64,000 bases of DNA from Liopterus haemorrhoidalis. Lineage: Eukaryota > Arthropoda > Insecta > Coleoptera > Dytiscidae. Location: contig OZ020612.1 of NCBI GenBank assembly GCA_963971575.1, positions 66,275,869 to 66,339,868 on the forward strand, given 5' to 3'. Below are positions 52,911 to 62,454 of the stretch, in pieces; positions within the stretch are counted from its first letter, which is position 1, and each line of letters opens with the position of its first letter. Below the pieces are notes generated by a model. The model was not told the origin of the DNA. It did not search any database and worked only from the letters and a program-made list of their open reading frames with translations. Position numbers and translations under genes: made by a program.

Positions 52911-54010
52911 ACGCAATAACTTTTAAAAAAATACAACAAATCATTATTTTGACTTGATGAAATATAATCCAAAAAATATTTGTTTATAAAAGTAAATAAA
53001 TCTAAAATATTGTAAAAATATGTAAATGAAATTTAATCATGTTGTTGATATATTTATAAATTCAGTTCTCCAGTTTATTATGACAACTTATTTAACAAGC
53101 CATTATGAGACTGAACATATGTTAATAAATTTTATTTATGAATCGCTTTTAAATATCTTATGTTCTCAACATGCAACATGCAACTCTTCTTAGGCACTGT
53201 CGGCCGAGAAGACTACTGACTATACCGAAATCCACACTTATTACAGTGCAACCACTTTAATCCAAAAATATCAGTTCAAGGGTGTTTTCGGATTAGCGAT
53301 TTGTTTGGATTAATGAAAGTGAAACGTCCGCTTAGGGCGTACCACCCTGTATTTTTCATTTTATGTCTTAAATTATATTTTATTTCCGTTTAATTATCAA
53401 TTTTATCTAATTTAAATATTCATTTTATACAAAAACATGTTGAGAACCACTATATATTTTATTTCCAAAATACAAATATATTACCATATATTTTACCCGA
53501 TACAATAATATTTTATATAATATTATATAATACTACAATAATTTATTATTGTATTAATTTAAACCTAATTTTTATTTATTTAAAATCACATTTTGTTTTC
53601 CTTAAAATAAAAACATGTTTAGAGCCACTGGTAAGATTTTTGCTAGCTAAAACCATGCATTTTTATTCGAATTAATATTTTCTCTATCAAGGTGAGCAGT
53701 GTGTCTTTGATTTTTATATTTGTGTAAGATTTTAAAATCAGTTAAATTTAATCAGGATCCCCTGATTTGTGTTAATTGTTAATTAATATATATAAGGGTA
53801 TATTAATTATTAAATTATATTTGGTTAAAGTTATTTTTTCTGGAGTTTTTCCCTCCCAATTTCTTTGTGTGGTTAAAATCGGTTATTGTGGCAGTAATTA
53901 GTTAATTACTGCATTTTTGTCAGACCAAGAAAGAACAGTTTGTTAATGTTTTCTAAATTTTATTCATAAAAATTGTCACATTAATATTTAATTCAAAATT
54001 TGTCATTTCA
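52911..54010. other. No gene; pogo-type end and hAT-type scraps
   Basis: ACAGTGCAACCACTTTAATC then GTTTTCGGATTAGCG (53270-53310) resembles a pogo/Tigger terminal region. ACATGTTGAGAACCACTATA (53437) and ACATGTTTAGAGCCACTGG (53612) are two direct copies of a hAT-type edge about 175 bp apart. AT-rich otherwise. Confidence 0.4.
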
Positions 54011-54360
54011 TTGAGTGACGTCATTAAGTCGCTGCAGTTCAGAACGAACGCGTGTTTCACCGTTTCTACCTGTCGTTCGTTCTGCTTAAATAATTTTTCT
54101 TTTGTTTAATTTAGCCAAATATATTTGTTATAAATTTACTAGTAGATCTGTACCCATTTCTCAACATTTTGCGTTGAGAAATCATTTAAATTCATCCTTT
54201 TTTTGTAGATTTTAATATGAATTTGTTCTGGGATTAATGTACAGTGTAATCGACCGTCTTCACCGCTGCGCGTACCGCTATTAATTGTTGCAGTCCGCAA
54301 CAATTATAATTATTTACATTTTTTTTTGTACAAATTATTTTTTTCAATTATTTTTTTTGA
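54011..54360 (+). repeat. Long inverted repeat, left arm
   Basis: Starts TTGAGTGACGTCATTAAGTC (containing the palindrome TGACGTCA) and runs about 350 bp to TTTTTTTCAATTA. Its reverse complement occurs at 57385-57734 with roughly 96 percent identity by eye. Contains CAGAACGAACG and CGTTCGTTCTG as an internal hairpin and TTGTTGCAGTCCGCAACAA as a second. Confidence 0.92.
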
Positions 54361-54379
54361 TTAAGTTTTTCTTTTCTAA

Positions 54380-55080
54380 CTATTTTTTTCATAATAATTT
54401 TTATTATTAATTTTTTGCGGTAATTTAATTTTATACCCTGTATTACGTGTTGGTCAATCGGCTGCAACAGTGGAGTGCAATTTGAAGGTAGGAATATAAC
54501 TGATATTAGTTTATCGTCACTGAAAAATTCGTCGGGATGACCTGGTACGTTATCCAATATTAAAACTGCCCAGCAAACATTCAACTAACGGCCGAATGCT
54601 GGCAAACTGCTTTTATGCTGGTAAATTACTGGCACGAAAAGTAAGTGCAACGCCAGTATTAATAATGTACTTCACATTTGTATTTCGCATTCCGCCTATA
54701 CGAAGTACTTTACCAGCATTTTATAAGCACTCTTCTTCACTCATACTTTTTACTTAAAACCATCAGAAATAAATCTTGCAACTAATGCGATTATTTTGCA
54801 CTTTACCGTTGCTGGGCCGGCAACTGATACATCAATGGGCCAGTAACGGCCCCGGGGACACCGGGGTACTGGCCCATTACTTTCAATGCCGGGGAGTATG
54901 TGCTTTACCAGTACTGGCCCGTATAAAACTGTTTGCTGGGTGCCTTTGGTGGTAATTTTAGTTCCTTCATTTTGGTCGTACTGATGGTATAAATTTCTGA
55001 ATAAAATCAATTTGTGTTCCAAAGCATTCTTGCCTCCCAGAACATTTTTGCTTTGGATACCAAAAACGCTACGAACTTAT
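54380..55080 (-). pseudogene. Tigger/pogo transposase (DDE_1) fragment, split by a MITE
   Basis: Minus strand. About 54945-55070: IDFIQKFIPSVRPK, then KELKLPPKA. After removal of the MITE the next codons follow in frame: VLILDNVPGHPDEFF (second catalytic aspartate), ISVIFLPSNCTPLLQPIDQH (third) and VIQGIKLNYRKKLI at about 54400. The first catalytic aspartate and the CENP-B-like N-terminus are absent here. A Tigger 5' piece of the same general type lies at 57860 on the other strand. Confidence 0.85.
54569..54940. mobile_element. 372-bp MITE, copy 3, inside Tigger
   Basis: Same orientation as copy 1; TG on both sides (54567-54568, 54941-54942). Its removal with one TG restores an uninterrupted Tigger reading (PPKA then VLILDN), confirming both the boundaries and the 2-bp duplication. 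Confidence 0.96.
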
Positions 55081-55561
55081 ACATCCCCAATATTTATCCA
55101 TTTTCCTTAAGTCGTGTTAAAACCCCGTTTAAATATGGTATGTGTGTGTTCTGTTTTAAATACCATCATCAAGTTCCCATAATAATTTCTAAAAGATGCT
55201 ATAAACGTGTTAAAATTTTAATTCCCAGGGTAATAAACTAAAAACTTCCCACAATTTTCAATATAACAATAAATTTATTTCGTGATTAAAAACCAATATC
55301 ATGCTGTACGGCCAATTATTCTGTTATTGAGTGAATCCAACATTTATTCTTGTATTTATTGTCGCATCTCGCGCTGATCGCGGTATCTGGTAGTTGCATC
55401 GCGGGCATTCGGCACGACTTCCCCGTCCGCACTGCTTTATCTGTCAGCCATACTCACACTCACAATAAATACAACAAATACATATTGACACACGTTTACT
55501 ATACTTATACTGGCAAACTACGGAAACAACAATTTTTAACATTAAATCTTTGGATTATTTG
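55081..55561. other. Leader region of the following frame, or spacer
   Basis: AT-rich to about 55340, then a more balanced block (TGTCGCATCTCGCGCTGATC to about 55440) followed by ACTCACACTCACAATAAATA. No repeat recognised, so this may be single-copy sequence upstream of the 177-codon frame. Confidence 0.35.
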
Positions 55562-56095
55562 ATGATATTAAACATTGTATATGCCAGGAGAACTTTTTGC
55601 TGTCTATTTGCTTTTTTGGGTTTATTTTGGTTAGCACTTTTATACAAAAGGAAGTCGTCGAAGAAAAGAAAGTATTTTGTCATCAAACGTCAAATCATCC
55701 GTAGACCTGACACAACATTCAAAAATGGTTTAACCAACTTCATAAATCACAAACTCCAATACCAACCCCATAGAATGGAAACCAGTGAGGCTTGTTCAAA
55801 TGAAACACCAGAAGAAAGTCCAGCACAACCTTTAGAAAGAGAAGAACGTGCATTTGATCTGATGCTAGAATATGTGTTGATGACGATATTAATTATTTTC
55901 TCTGGCTATCTTGTGTATGTCTTTCTAAACGAGAAATGCTATTGCCTAAATAAGGCAAGTCTCACACCAGAAATATGTCCTGAAACCTGCATCCCAGTTA
56001 CAAGCCCAGTGAACACTGTCACAGTACCAGAATCCAATATACTTTTACCTCAAGAAACAGAAAAATTATTGAAAAAGGGCATAAATAAGTTTTAA
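55562..56095 (+). CDS. Hypothetical two-transmembrane protein, 177 aa
   Basis: Unrecognised. The first ATG of the frame is at 55562; a four-codon extension upstream would need a TTG start. Residues 11-28 (TFCCLFAFLGLFWLALLY) form a hydrophobic segment followed at once by a strongly basic stretch (KRKSSKKRK). Residues 72-96 are acidic and proline-rich (NETPEESPAQPLEREER). Residues 101-122 form a second hydrophobic segment (TILIIFSGYLVYVFL), followed by four cysteines (126, 128, 139, 143) and a serine/threonine/valine-rich tail. This layout suggests a small double-pass membrane protein. It lies between two ~350-bp inverted arms and beside Tigger debris but has no similarity to a transposase that I can see. 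A short acidic frame and an AATAAA follow. It could be a host exon, a cargo gene of the arm-bounded unit, or chance; its length and composition argue against chance. Confidence 0.45.
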   Translation: MILNIVYARRTFCCLFAFLGLFWLALLYKRKSSKKRKYFVIKRQIIRRPDTTFKNGLTNFINHKLQYQPHRMETSEACSNETPEESPAQPLEREERAFDLMLEYVLMTILIIFSGYLVYVFLNEKCYCLNKASLTPEICPETCIPVTSPVNTVTVPESNILLPQETEKLLKKGINKF

Positions 56096-56134
56096 AAATG
56101 ATAACGATGAACAACGATAACTTAGGATTATTAA

Positions 56135-56263
56135 ATGGAAAAGGAACCAACTACAATGGAAGATAAGGGTGAAACTCTTCCGAAGGCACCAAATCCAGAA
56201 GAAGACAATACTTTAAGTGAACCGAGACAAGAATCTAATGTAACCGTTTATTTTCTCAAATAA
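56135..56263 (+). CDS. Small acidic frame, 42 aa
   Basis: ATG to TAA on the plus strand, 40 bases after the 177-codon frame and in a different frame. Acidic and proline-rich: MEKEPTTMEDKGETLPKAPN, ending NVTVYFLK. Its composition resembles the acidic middle of the preceding protein, so it may be a decayed duplicate or a further exon. The stop codon overlaps AATAAA at 56259-56264. Confidence 0.3.
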   Translation: MEKEPTTMEDKGETLPKAPNPEEDNTLSEPRQESNVTVYFLK

Positions 56264-56264
56264 A
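56259..56264 (+). promoter_or_regulatory. Candidate polyadenylation signal
   Basis: AATAAA, about 165 bases past the stop of the 177-codon frame. The hexamer is common in AT-rich DNA, so the weight is small. Confidence 0.3.
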
Positions 56265-57384
56265 AAATTGTCCTGGCTAATTGCCACAGCAGCAAAGGCC
56301 ATTAAATTTAAAAAAATGAGCTCAGAACCTCCTATTCCTATAAAATTTATTTAATTTATTTATTTATTTTTTTTGTAAAATTATGCTTTCACAAAACAAT
56401 TACTGAAATTATGTGAATATAGTAACTTAAACTTAAGATAATAATTATATTTTGTTATTCTTTTTTAAGAACAAAGGCAGCAGTAAGGTCCTAGTGCATC
56501 TTTAGTTTTGGCGCCTCCTTACATTTATCGCCCCAAGTGGGTGCGCGGTCAGCACGCCCCTTAATCTGGCACTGACTATGAACCATGACATCATGGCTGT
56601 ATTTAAATGAGATATAAACAATAATTTTATAAATCGTTAATATGATATATTCCCAGAATATAATATGATGAAACAGGACAGACAAGAATGACTGAAAATT
56701 ATTAGAAATGAACAATAAGATTTTTTGTAGCTGCTACATTTCTAAGAACCAAGGCATCTTTCCCTATACAAAAAAAAACTACTTTTATTTTTGTAAAGAT
56801 CATAACAAAATATGCTTTTCATTTCTTCTCGTTCCGTCTGATTTTGCAAAATGTCGGCATCCTTTTTTACTTCGAGAGTCGCATTTAGAATTTTTTTTTT
56901 TTTTACATCGAGGGCCGCTTTTATCAACTAATAGCAACTAAATAGAAATGCGTAGAACATCATGGGTACTCAAAATTGTTGGATCGTCTACCCCTTCAAG
57001 AATTTATCGGCTTTATAACGACCCCCTCAAAAACAAAATAATAATGTATGTCAAAATTGTTTTTCGTTCATATTACCTAGAGCATATAATAAATTCAGAT
57101 TATATATAGAAGAAAATAGTATTAATATCTCCAATAAAAATTATAAAAATATTACCAAACGATTTTCAAAATCACTCAATAATGATATTATTGATATAAT
57201 CAAATTTTCTAAATAATTAGCGAATACATTTAAAAATAAAAATTAAAATAGGAATAAATAAATAAAAAAATAATTATTAAATATAAGACAGTCGCCATTA
57301 TTAAAAATAATAATGACAGGTGGTGTAGCGATGCCAGGAATAATAATAATTATTATCAAATAAATAGTGAAAAAAAAAAAACAA
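56265..57384. other. No gene seen inside the arms' right half
   Basis: AT-rich with a TTTA-rich run near 56350-56370. GCCCCAAGTGGGTGCGCGGT then CAGCACGCCCC (56531-56561) is a GC-rich scrap of hAT type. TTCGAGAGTCGCATTTAG and ATCGAGGGCCGCTTTTAT (56870-56930) are tandem-like phrases. Confidence 0.4.
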
Positions 57385-57734
57385 TAAAAAAAAAATAATT
57401 GAAAAAAATAATTTGTACAAAAAAAAATTAAATTATTATAATTATTGCGGACTGCAACGATTAATAGCGGTAAGTGCAGCGGTGAAGACGGTCGATTACA
57501 CTGTAAATTAATCCCAGAACAAATTCATATTAAAATCTACAAAAAAAAGGATGAATTTAAATGACTTCTCAACGCAAAATGTTGAGAAATGGGTACAGAT
57601 CTACTAGTAAATTTATAACAAATATATTTGGCTAAATTAAACAAAAGAAAAATTATTTAAGCAAACGAACGACAGGTAGAAACGGTGAAACACGCGTTCG
57701 TTCTGATTTGCAGCGACTTAATGACGTCACTCAA
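57385..57734 (-). repeat. Long inverted repeat, right arm
   Basis: Reverse complement of 54011-54360, ending GACGTCACTCAA. The two arms enclose about 3.0 kb. No convincing target-site duplication is visible outside them. Confidence 0.92.
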
Positions 57735-57859
57735 GTATCATGTAGCATAAATTCAAACATTTGTATAAGATACCACACACTAGTTTGTTTTACAAACTGA
57801 GTGGCTTATTACTTATTGTAGATCTTTAGGATAACTTTTTCTTTTGAACTGTACAAATA

Positions 57860-58215
57860 CAGTAGAACCTCGGTTATCCGGACCTTGATTATCCGAATTT
57901 TCGATTATCCGGATTCTTTTAAACGAGGAAATTATTGTGTTACGCCGCTATGTATCGGTTTTCACGTCATGACGTGTCTGGATGGGCGATTTAAATATTT
58001 TATTTAATATTACCGATATGTCATCGAAAAGAAAACGTGTTGTACTATCTTTAAAAGACAAATTAGATATCATCAGTGCATTGAAATGAGATGACTCAGG
58101 ACGTTATTGGTCTGATAAATATGGCGTAGGCACAATATCGGATATAAAAAAACAAAGTGAGAAGATTACACAGTTTACGGAGGAGAGGAGAAATCTAAAA
58201 GAATAGAAAATGTGC
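57860..58215 (+). pseudogene. Tigger/pogo 5' end with transposase N-terminus
   Basis: CAGTAGAACCTCGGTTATCC then GGACC is the classic Tigger terminal repeat, preceded by TA. From the ATG at 58019 the reading is SSKRKRVVLSLKDKLDIISA (CENP-B-type DNA-binding domain), a TGA, then RYWSDKYGVGTISDIKKQSE. A stop and the loss of homology after KITQFTEERR end it. The 3' part is missing. Confidence 0.85.
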
Positions 58216-58682
58216 CGACCCCAAAAATGTGCCCCAACATGAGCCCACCGACTCTAGGACAACAAAAGCAAATTTTTTTCCATCGACCTCAATCAACCCC
58301 TAGAAATGTCATATCCAACTACCGTGATCAAATATTACGCACAGCTTAACATTGAAAGACACACGATTTAGTTGAAACAAGCAGAATTTCGTCATTCTAC
58401 CGATTAGGATTATATAATTCGTGTGCAAGGTACTACAATCGTTCCAAAGTAAACAGTTGTTCTGATGATCAGTGTTATTACAATGGATTTATCTGTTTTC
58501 CATGTTTATTTAATTATAGTCTATCATCATTCAATATTCATACTGCATATAATATGCATATTTTAATAACAATAAACCACAATTATTAAGTTTTGTGAAT
58601 AAATTTTTATTCCTAATAATTACTCATCAACCGGAACAATATTTTTTCTCACTACTTTTGACCACTGTTAGTCTGGTTGACC
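58216..58682. other. No gene seen
   Basis: 58200-58360 is slightly less AT-rich, with no motif. AATAAACCACAATT near 58571. Otherwise AT-rich. Confidence 0.4.
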
Positions 58683-59510
58683 GGTATACAGGGTGGGCCA
58701 TTGTGCTGTCTCCTTTCGTATTCTGGTCGTTTTATGAGCAGCGAATGGTTCAATTCGATCAGTTGTTGTTGGTAGCATTGGGTATTAACTGTTTTACCAG
58801 GTTTTAACAATTCATAATAGACCACACCCTTTTGGTCCCACCAAGTACACAGCATTTTCTTTTTGCCAAAGCGATTCGGTCTTGCAGTTGATTTGGATGG
58901 TGAGCCTGGGTTCACCCATGATTTTTTGCGTTTGGGATTTTCAAAATAAATCCATTTTTCATCGTCAGTAATGATACGATGCAATAAAGACTTTTTGTAT
59001 CGTGCAAGCAAAATTTCACAAGTGTTTTTGCGTTTTTCCATCAGCCTCTCATTCAATGCATGTGGAACCCATCTGCCGACTTTCTGGATCTTACCCATCT
59101 CTCGTAGGTGATTGGAAACAGCTTGTTGACTAACGCCTAACTGCTCTGCTATTTTTTTTTTGTGATTGACTATCGTCTTCCTGTAGCAATGTTTCCAATT
59201 TTGTATCTTCATATTTTTTTGGAGGTTTTCCATGTTCTTTGTCTGTAAGATCAAAGTCACCACTTTTGAAACGCCGAAACCATCGTTCACACGTATCTTG
59301 CGATGGAGCTTATTCACCATAAGCTTCTCGAAGCAGTCGGTATGGTTCAGCAGCAGATTTTTTCCAATGAAAACAAAAACAGTAGTACTCTCCGCGAATG
59401 CTCTTAATTTGGCACAAAATTTGACATTTTTAACACAGTAAAACAAAACTATATGATCATTTTTCAAATTATAACCTATACGCATTTGACACTTAATGAT
59501 AACTTAACAA
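58683..59510 (-). pseudogene. Mariner F transposase, 3'-truncated, N-terminal half long and open
   Basis: Minus strand, open for about 270 codons. N-terminal: FCAKLRAFAESTTVFVFIGK (first helix-turn-helix region, diverged) and KIRVNDGFGVSKVVTL. Then KKIAEQLGVSQQAVSNHLRE (second helix-turn-helix), GRWVPHALNERLMEKRKNTC, LHRIITDDEKWIYFENPKRK (first catalytic aspartate, with TDDEKW in place of TGDEKW), GSPSKSTARPNRFGKKKMLC, WWDQKGVVYYELLKPGKTVN and LIELNHSLLIKRPEYERR. It ends where HDNAP should follow, and the 3' end ATACAGGGTGGGCCATTGTG (58686) is a TIR-like sequence. The second and third catalytic residues are deleted. Confidence 0.85.
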
Positions 59511-59859
59511 AACGCCATATGTGTTGAAACTTTGAACTATACACTCTGTTTGCGCGGCAAGTTGGAAAAAAATCCGCATTTCATACTTGTAGACCTGGTA
59601 GACAGGCATGTGGCCTGCCTTACATTTTTTGAAAATCGTAAATGTACTGCACATTCACTGGAAATACTACCGAGCATTTCAAACGCTGATCTTTTTGTGC
59701 TGAACATTAATGAATGTTGAAAAATAAAAATGTGCCGCCTCTAAAAGCAGCCGCCCGAGTGCAGTGTACTCTTTCAACCCCCGGGTTGCGACGACCCTGT
59801 CCTTCAGTATCCTGGCCATAAGGACGCTACTGGTTTGAAAATTGTCGCATTGTTTAGTA
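59511..59859. other. Spacer with GC-rich repeat edge
   Basis: GCAGCCGCCCGAGTGCAGTG, AACCCCCGGGTTGCGACG and GGACGCTACTGGTT (59743-59837) parallel 18060-18145, so both are edges of one repeat family. Confidence 0.45.
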
Positions 59860-59963
59860 AAAGGCATTAACACTAAAACTGAAGTAACTAATGCATCATT
59901 TAAGTTAACTCCCCAGACTAATCCTAGTATGGACCCTTGTGAAACATTATTGTCAACACACAT
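59860..59963 (-). pseudogene. LINE reverse transcriptase scrap (R1-like QGS motif)
   Basis: Minus strand NNVSQGSILGLVWGVNLNDA corresponds to RT motif 4 with the QGSxLGPxLWNxxxD spacing of R1/LOA-like LINEs. About 35 codons only. Confidence 0.5.
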
Positions 59964-60375
59964 GATTCATCGTTGCTTGTCATAAATTATTTACATCCAG
60001 CTTACAAATGCTCCCAAAAATACAGGATTACCGGTAAATTAGATTACAACTACTCGCAAAAACTATCAAAATTAATACTATCGATTTTTGTTGCCGGGTT
60101 ATAAGATAAAAAAAAACTATAAATGATTCACAATATCAGAGGAATTACATCCAGGGCCGGCGCTATGTTTTGCGAGGCCTAGTGCAAAATAAAGAAATGG
60201 GGCCCCTCTCAAATATAAAAATTATAGGTATTTACAAAATTGACACATGGTAATTTATTTAATGCTTTAATTTTTATACGTTCATATAAATATTATATAA
60301 AAAAATATAGTTTTTTCTATATGTAAGTAACAAGATCCAATACATTAGTACTGATTTATAATAAAAAAATAAAAA
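59964..60375. other. hAT edge and AT-rich DNA
   Basis: CCAGGGCCGGCGCTATGTTT then GGCCTAGTGC and GGGGCCCCTCTC (60151-60210) is a hAT-type left end; no right end matched. Confidence 0.45.
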
Positions 60376-61250
60376 TAGGGGATAGGCATGATTTTTTAAT
60401 TTTTTTTTATTATATTCCTCTTGTTGCATATAAACATAAAAAACAGTTTTTAATTTATTTTTTTTTAATTTGAAGGCTTAAAAAAATCATAAATGTATGT
60501 AGCGCGCGAAAACGACGTGTGACGTCATACCCTTCTAACTGACACATGACACTACTAGTCTACCCAGCGTACATAATCTGTTGTGAACTTATTTGTTTGT
60601 ATAACTTTTATAGGTTATGTAAAGTTAGAGTGATTTTAATTAAAATAAAGTTTAATTCTATAAAAACAATTTATACATGTTTACCGAATTAAATTTTATA
60701 TTAAAATATATAAAATATGGAAGATCCAGGCCCCAGTACTTCGAAACATAGTCGAAAATATTGTTTAGTACCAATGTGCACAAATAGTTCAATTAGAAAT
60801 CCAAAAAAATAATTTATATCATTATCTGATGACGAAAAACAACAGAAAAGCTATGAGGCGAAATAAAACCGAAATTTCAGAAAAAAGTAAACTTTATGTT
60901 TGTGAAGACCATTTTAATGTGAGTACATATATTTTATAAATTATTTTAATAATAAATGCGTGAAAAATTGTTTAAAAACAAATACAAAACTCTCAAACAA
61001 TACAATATAAACACGTAAACATTATGTTTTGTCTGTATCTGTGACGTCAAACCCTTACAGTCTCAGTCGTATCTACTCGGCAACCTTCGCGGCGTGGTCG
61101 GCTTATTTCAAATTTACAATATTTTAATTAAAAAATTTGGCTATAATATTAATCAAAATGTGATTTATGTTGTGTTAGGTGACATAACTAACATTAAAAT
61201 ATCAAAAAAATGTAGTTTTAAGGAAATATAAATTTTATGCGTATCCCCTA
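60376..61250 (+). mobile_element. TIR element carrying a THAP-domain exon
   Basis: TAGGGGATAGGCAT at the left and ATGCGTATCCCCTA at the right are inverted repeats with one mismatch. The element is about 875 bp. Inside are a THAP pseudoexon (60717-60918) and two direct copies of TGTGACGTCAWACCCTT (about 60518 and 61041) on either side of it. THAP domains occur in P-element and Kolobok-type transposases. No 8-bp or TTAA duplication is evident, so the superfamily is open. Confidence 0.6.
60717..60918 (+). pseudogene. THAP zinc-finger domain exon, decayed
   Basis: ATG at 60717 then EDPGPSTSKHSRKYCLVPMC and TNSSIRNPKK, a TAA, FISLSDDEKQQK, and after a one-base frame change AMRRNKTEISEKSKLYVCED then HFN. 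The spacing C-x4-C ... C-x2-H is the zinc-binding pattern of the THAP domain, although the usual AVPxxF and W residues are poorly kept. GTGAGTA follows immediately at 60919, a good splice donor, as expected for a first exon ending after the CEDHF box. Confidence 0.65.
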
Positions 61251-61999
61251 TTGTAACAATATTCGACATATTTTGTATTATAATTTATATTTTATACATT
61301 TAACTAATTTAAAATATTTATTAAAATTATAAGAAATAAATTAATAAATTATTTTAAAGCTAAAGATTTTACATAAAAAATATTTTCGTTTGATTGAGCA
61401 AGGGCATCCCTTAGTATTTATCCGCTCCTATCCCATAGTTATTCGAGGTTTGTAAAAGCGGCCCATTATAAAGTTAAATTAGATTCTGCAAAAATGTTTA
61501 AATCAGTCTTGAAATTTTCAATTTTCGATGTCAGCTATCAGTATTTTGTGAACCTATTCTCATCCCTATTTTAAGTAACTAATATAGCTCCTTTGATCGG
61601 TTTTGTGTTTTTATGTTGTCACTTATTAATAGTTTATTATGAATATTAAATATTACCATAAGAAAAGATTTGAAAAACTCGTTTGTGTAAGACAGTATTA
61701 AATTACCTATTAACATAATATAGAGGCAGCTCAAAGTGGCCATTATGCAGACAGTTACTAATTTGACTATTCAGCAACGGAAGTAAACAAGAAATAATAT
61801 CATTTGTCATAAAACTCTAAAATTAATTAACAACATAGTTTTTTGTGCAGGGATCATTTGCTGAAGAAATCTTTAACAGCAAGCGAAGAGGTATTTACGG
61901 ACATCCTACTATTTTACCGGGATCCTGGAGTACATTAAAATTGATATGAAATGTGAATTTTCACATATTTTACGATTTTGTAGATATTTCAGGAACCTC
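61251..61999. other. No supported gene; one exon-like stretch
   Basis: TTTTTTGTGCAG then GGATCATTTGCTGAAGAAAT (from 61854) looks like a splice acceptor followed by about 30 open codons (GSFAEEIFNSKRRGIYGHPT), ending at a TGA near 61947. No motif recognised. The rest is AT-rich. Confidence 0.3.
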
Positions 62000-62200
62000 C
62001 CCCCCCCCGCACCTTGAGAAGTGAGGACCTTTTTTTTGCTCTTTACGTGAAATTTTGAAGTGAGGACCTTTTTTCTTGCTCGTCACTTGAAATTGATTGT
62101 GCCCTGTTTTTATAATAAGTTTTAAATATATAATATTTCTTTGCAATAATTATGTATAATTGGACCCCCCAAGCCAAAAATCTATGTGCGGGCCTGCTAA
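62000..62200. repeat. hAT relic with minisatellite units
   Basis: CTCCCCCCCCCGCACC, then GAGAAGTGAGGACCTTTTTT and TTGAAGTGAGGACCTTTTTT, then GCTCGTCACTTGAAATT, and TGGACCCCCCAAGCC. The ~40-bp units match those at 16580-16690, 24330-24430 and 28120-28215. Confidence 0.6.
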
Positions 62201-62454
62201 TGTGTTATTAATTCCATATATCTTTGAAGCTCTGAGGAAGATTTAAATTAAATCGAAACGATAGCGAAGTTAATAAATTTTGTTTTATTTTCTGACTGGT
62301 CCGAATCCCATTACCTATCAACTATAATACTAACTTATTGACGTAAGTCATCTAATCAAGATTAATAAAAATGTTGATGATTTACCTAATCTTGGATTAA
62401 AAAAAGTGACCACTAAAAAACTAAAGTAATTTTTAACGTTTTTAAAAATAATCC
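62201..62454. other. No gene; possible retroelement end
   Basis: GCTCTGAGGAAGATTTAAAT then TAAATCGAAACG (62229-62262) is a GAGGAAG...CGAAACG hairpin phrase of a kind seen near retroelement 3' ends. Unproven. Confidence 0.3.

Noticed and set aside
54011..57734. Polinton/Maverick element
   Set aside because: Arms of several hundred bases would fit, but the unit is far too short and no polymerase B, integrase, ATPase or capsid frame is present.
58595..58807. Plus-strand hydrophobic frame of 70 codons
   Set aside because: Overlaps the end of the mariner transposase read on the minus strand; no motif.
61854..61947. Internal exon after a good splice acceptor
   Set aside because: Only about 30 open codons with no motif and no linked exon; the acceptor could be chance in T-rich DNA.
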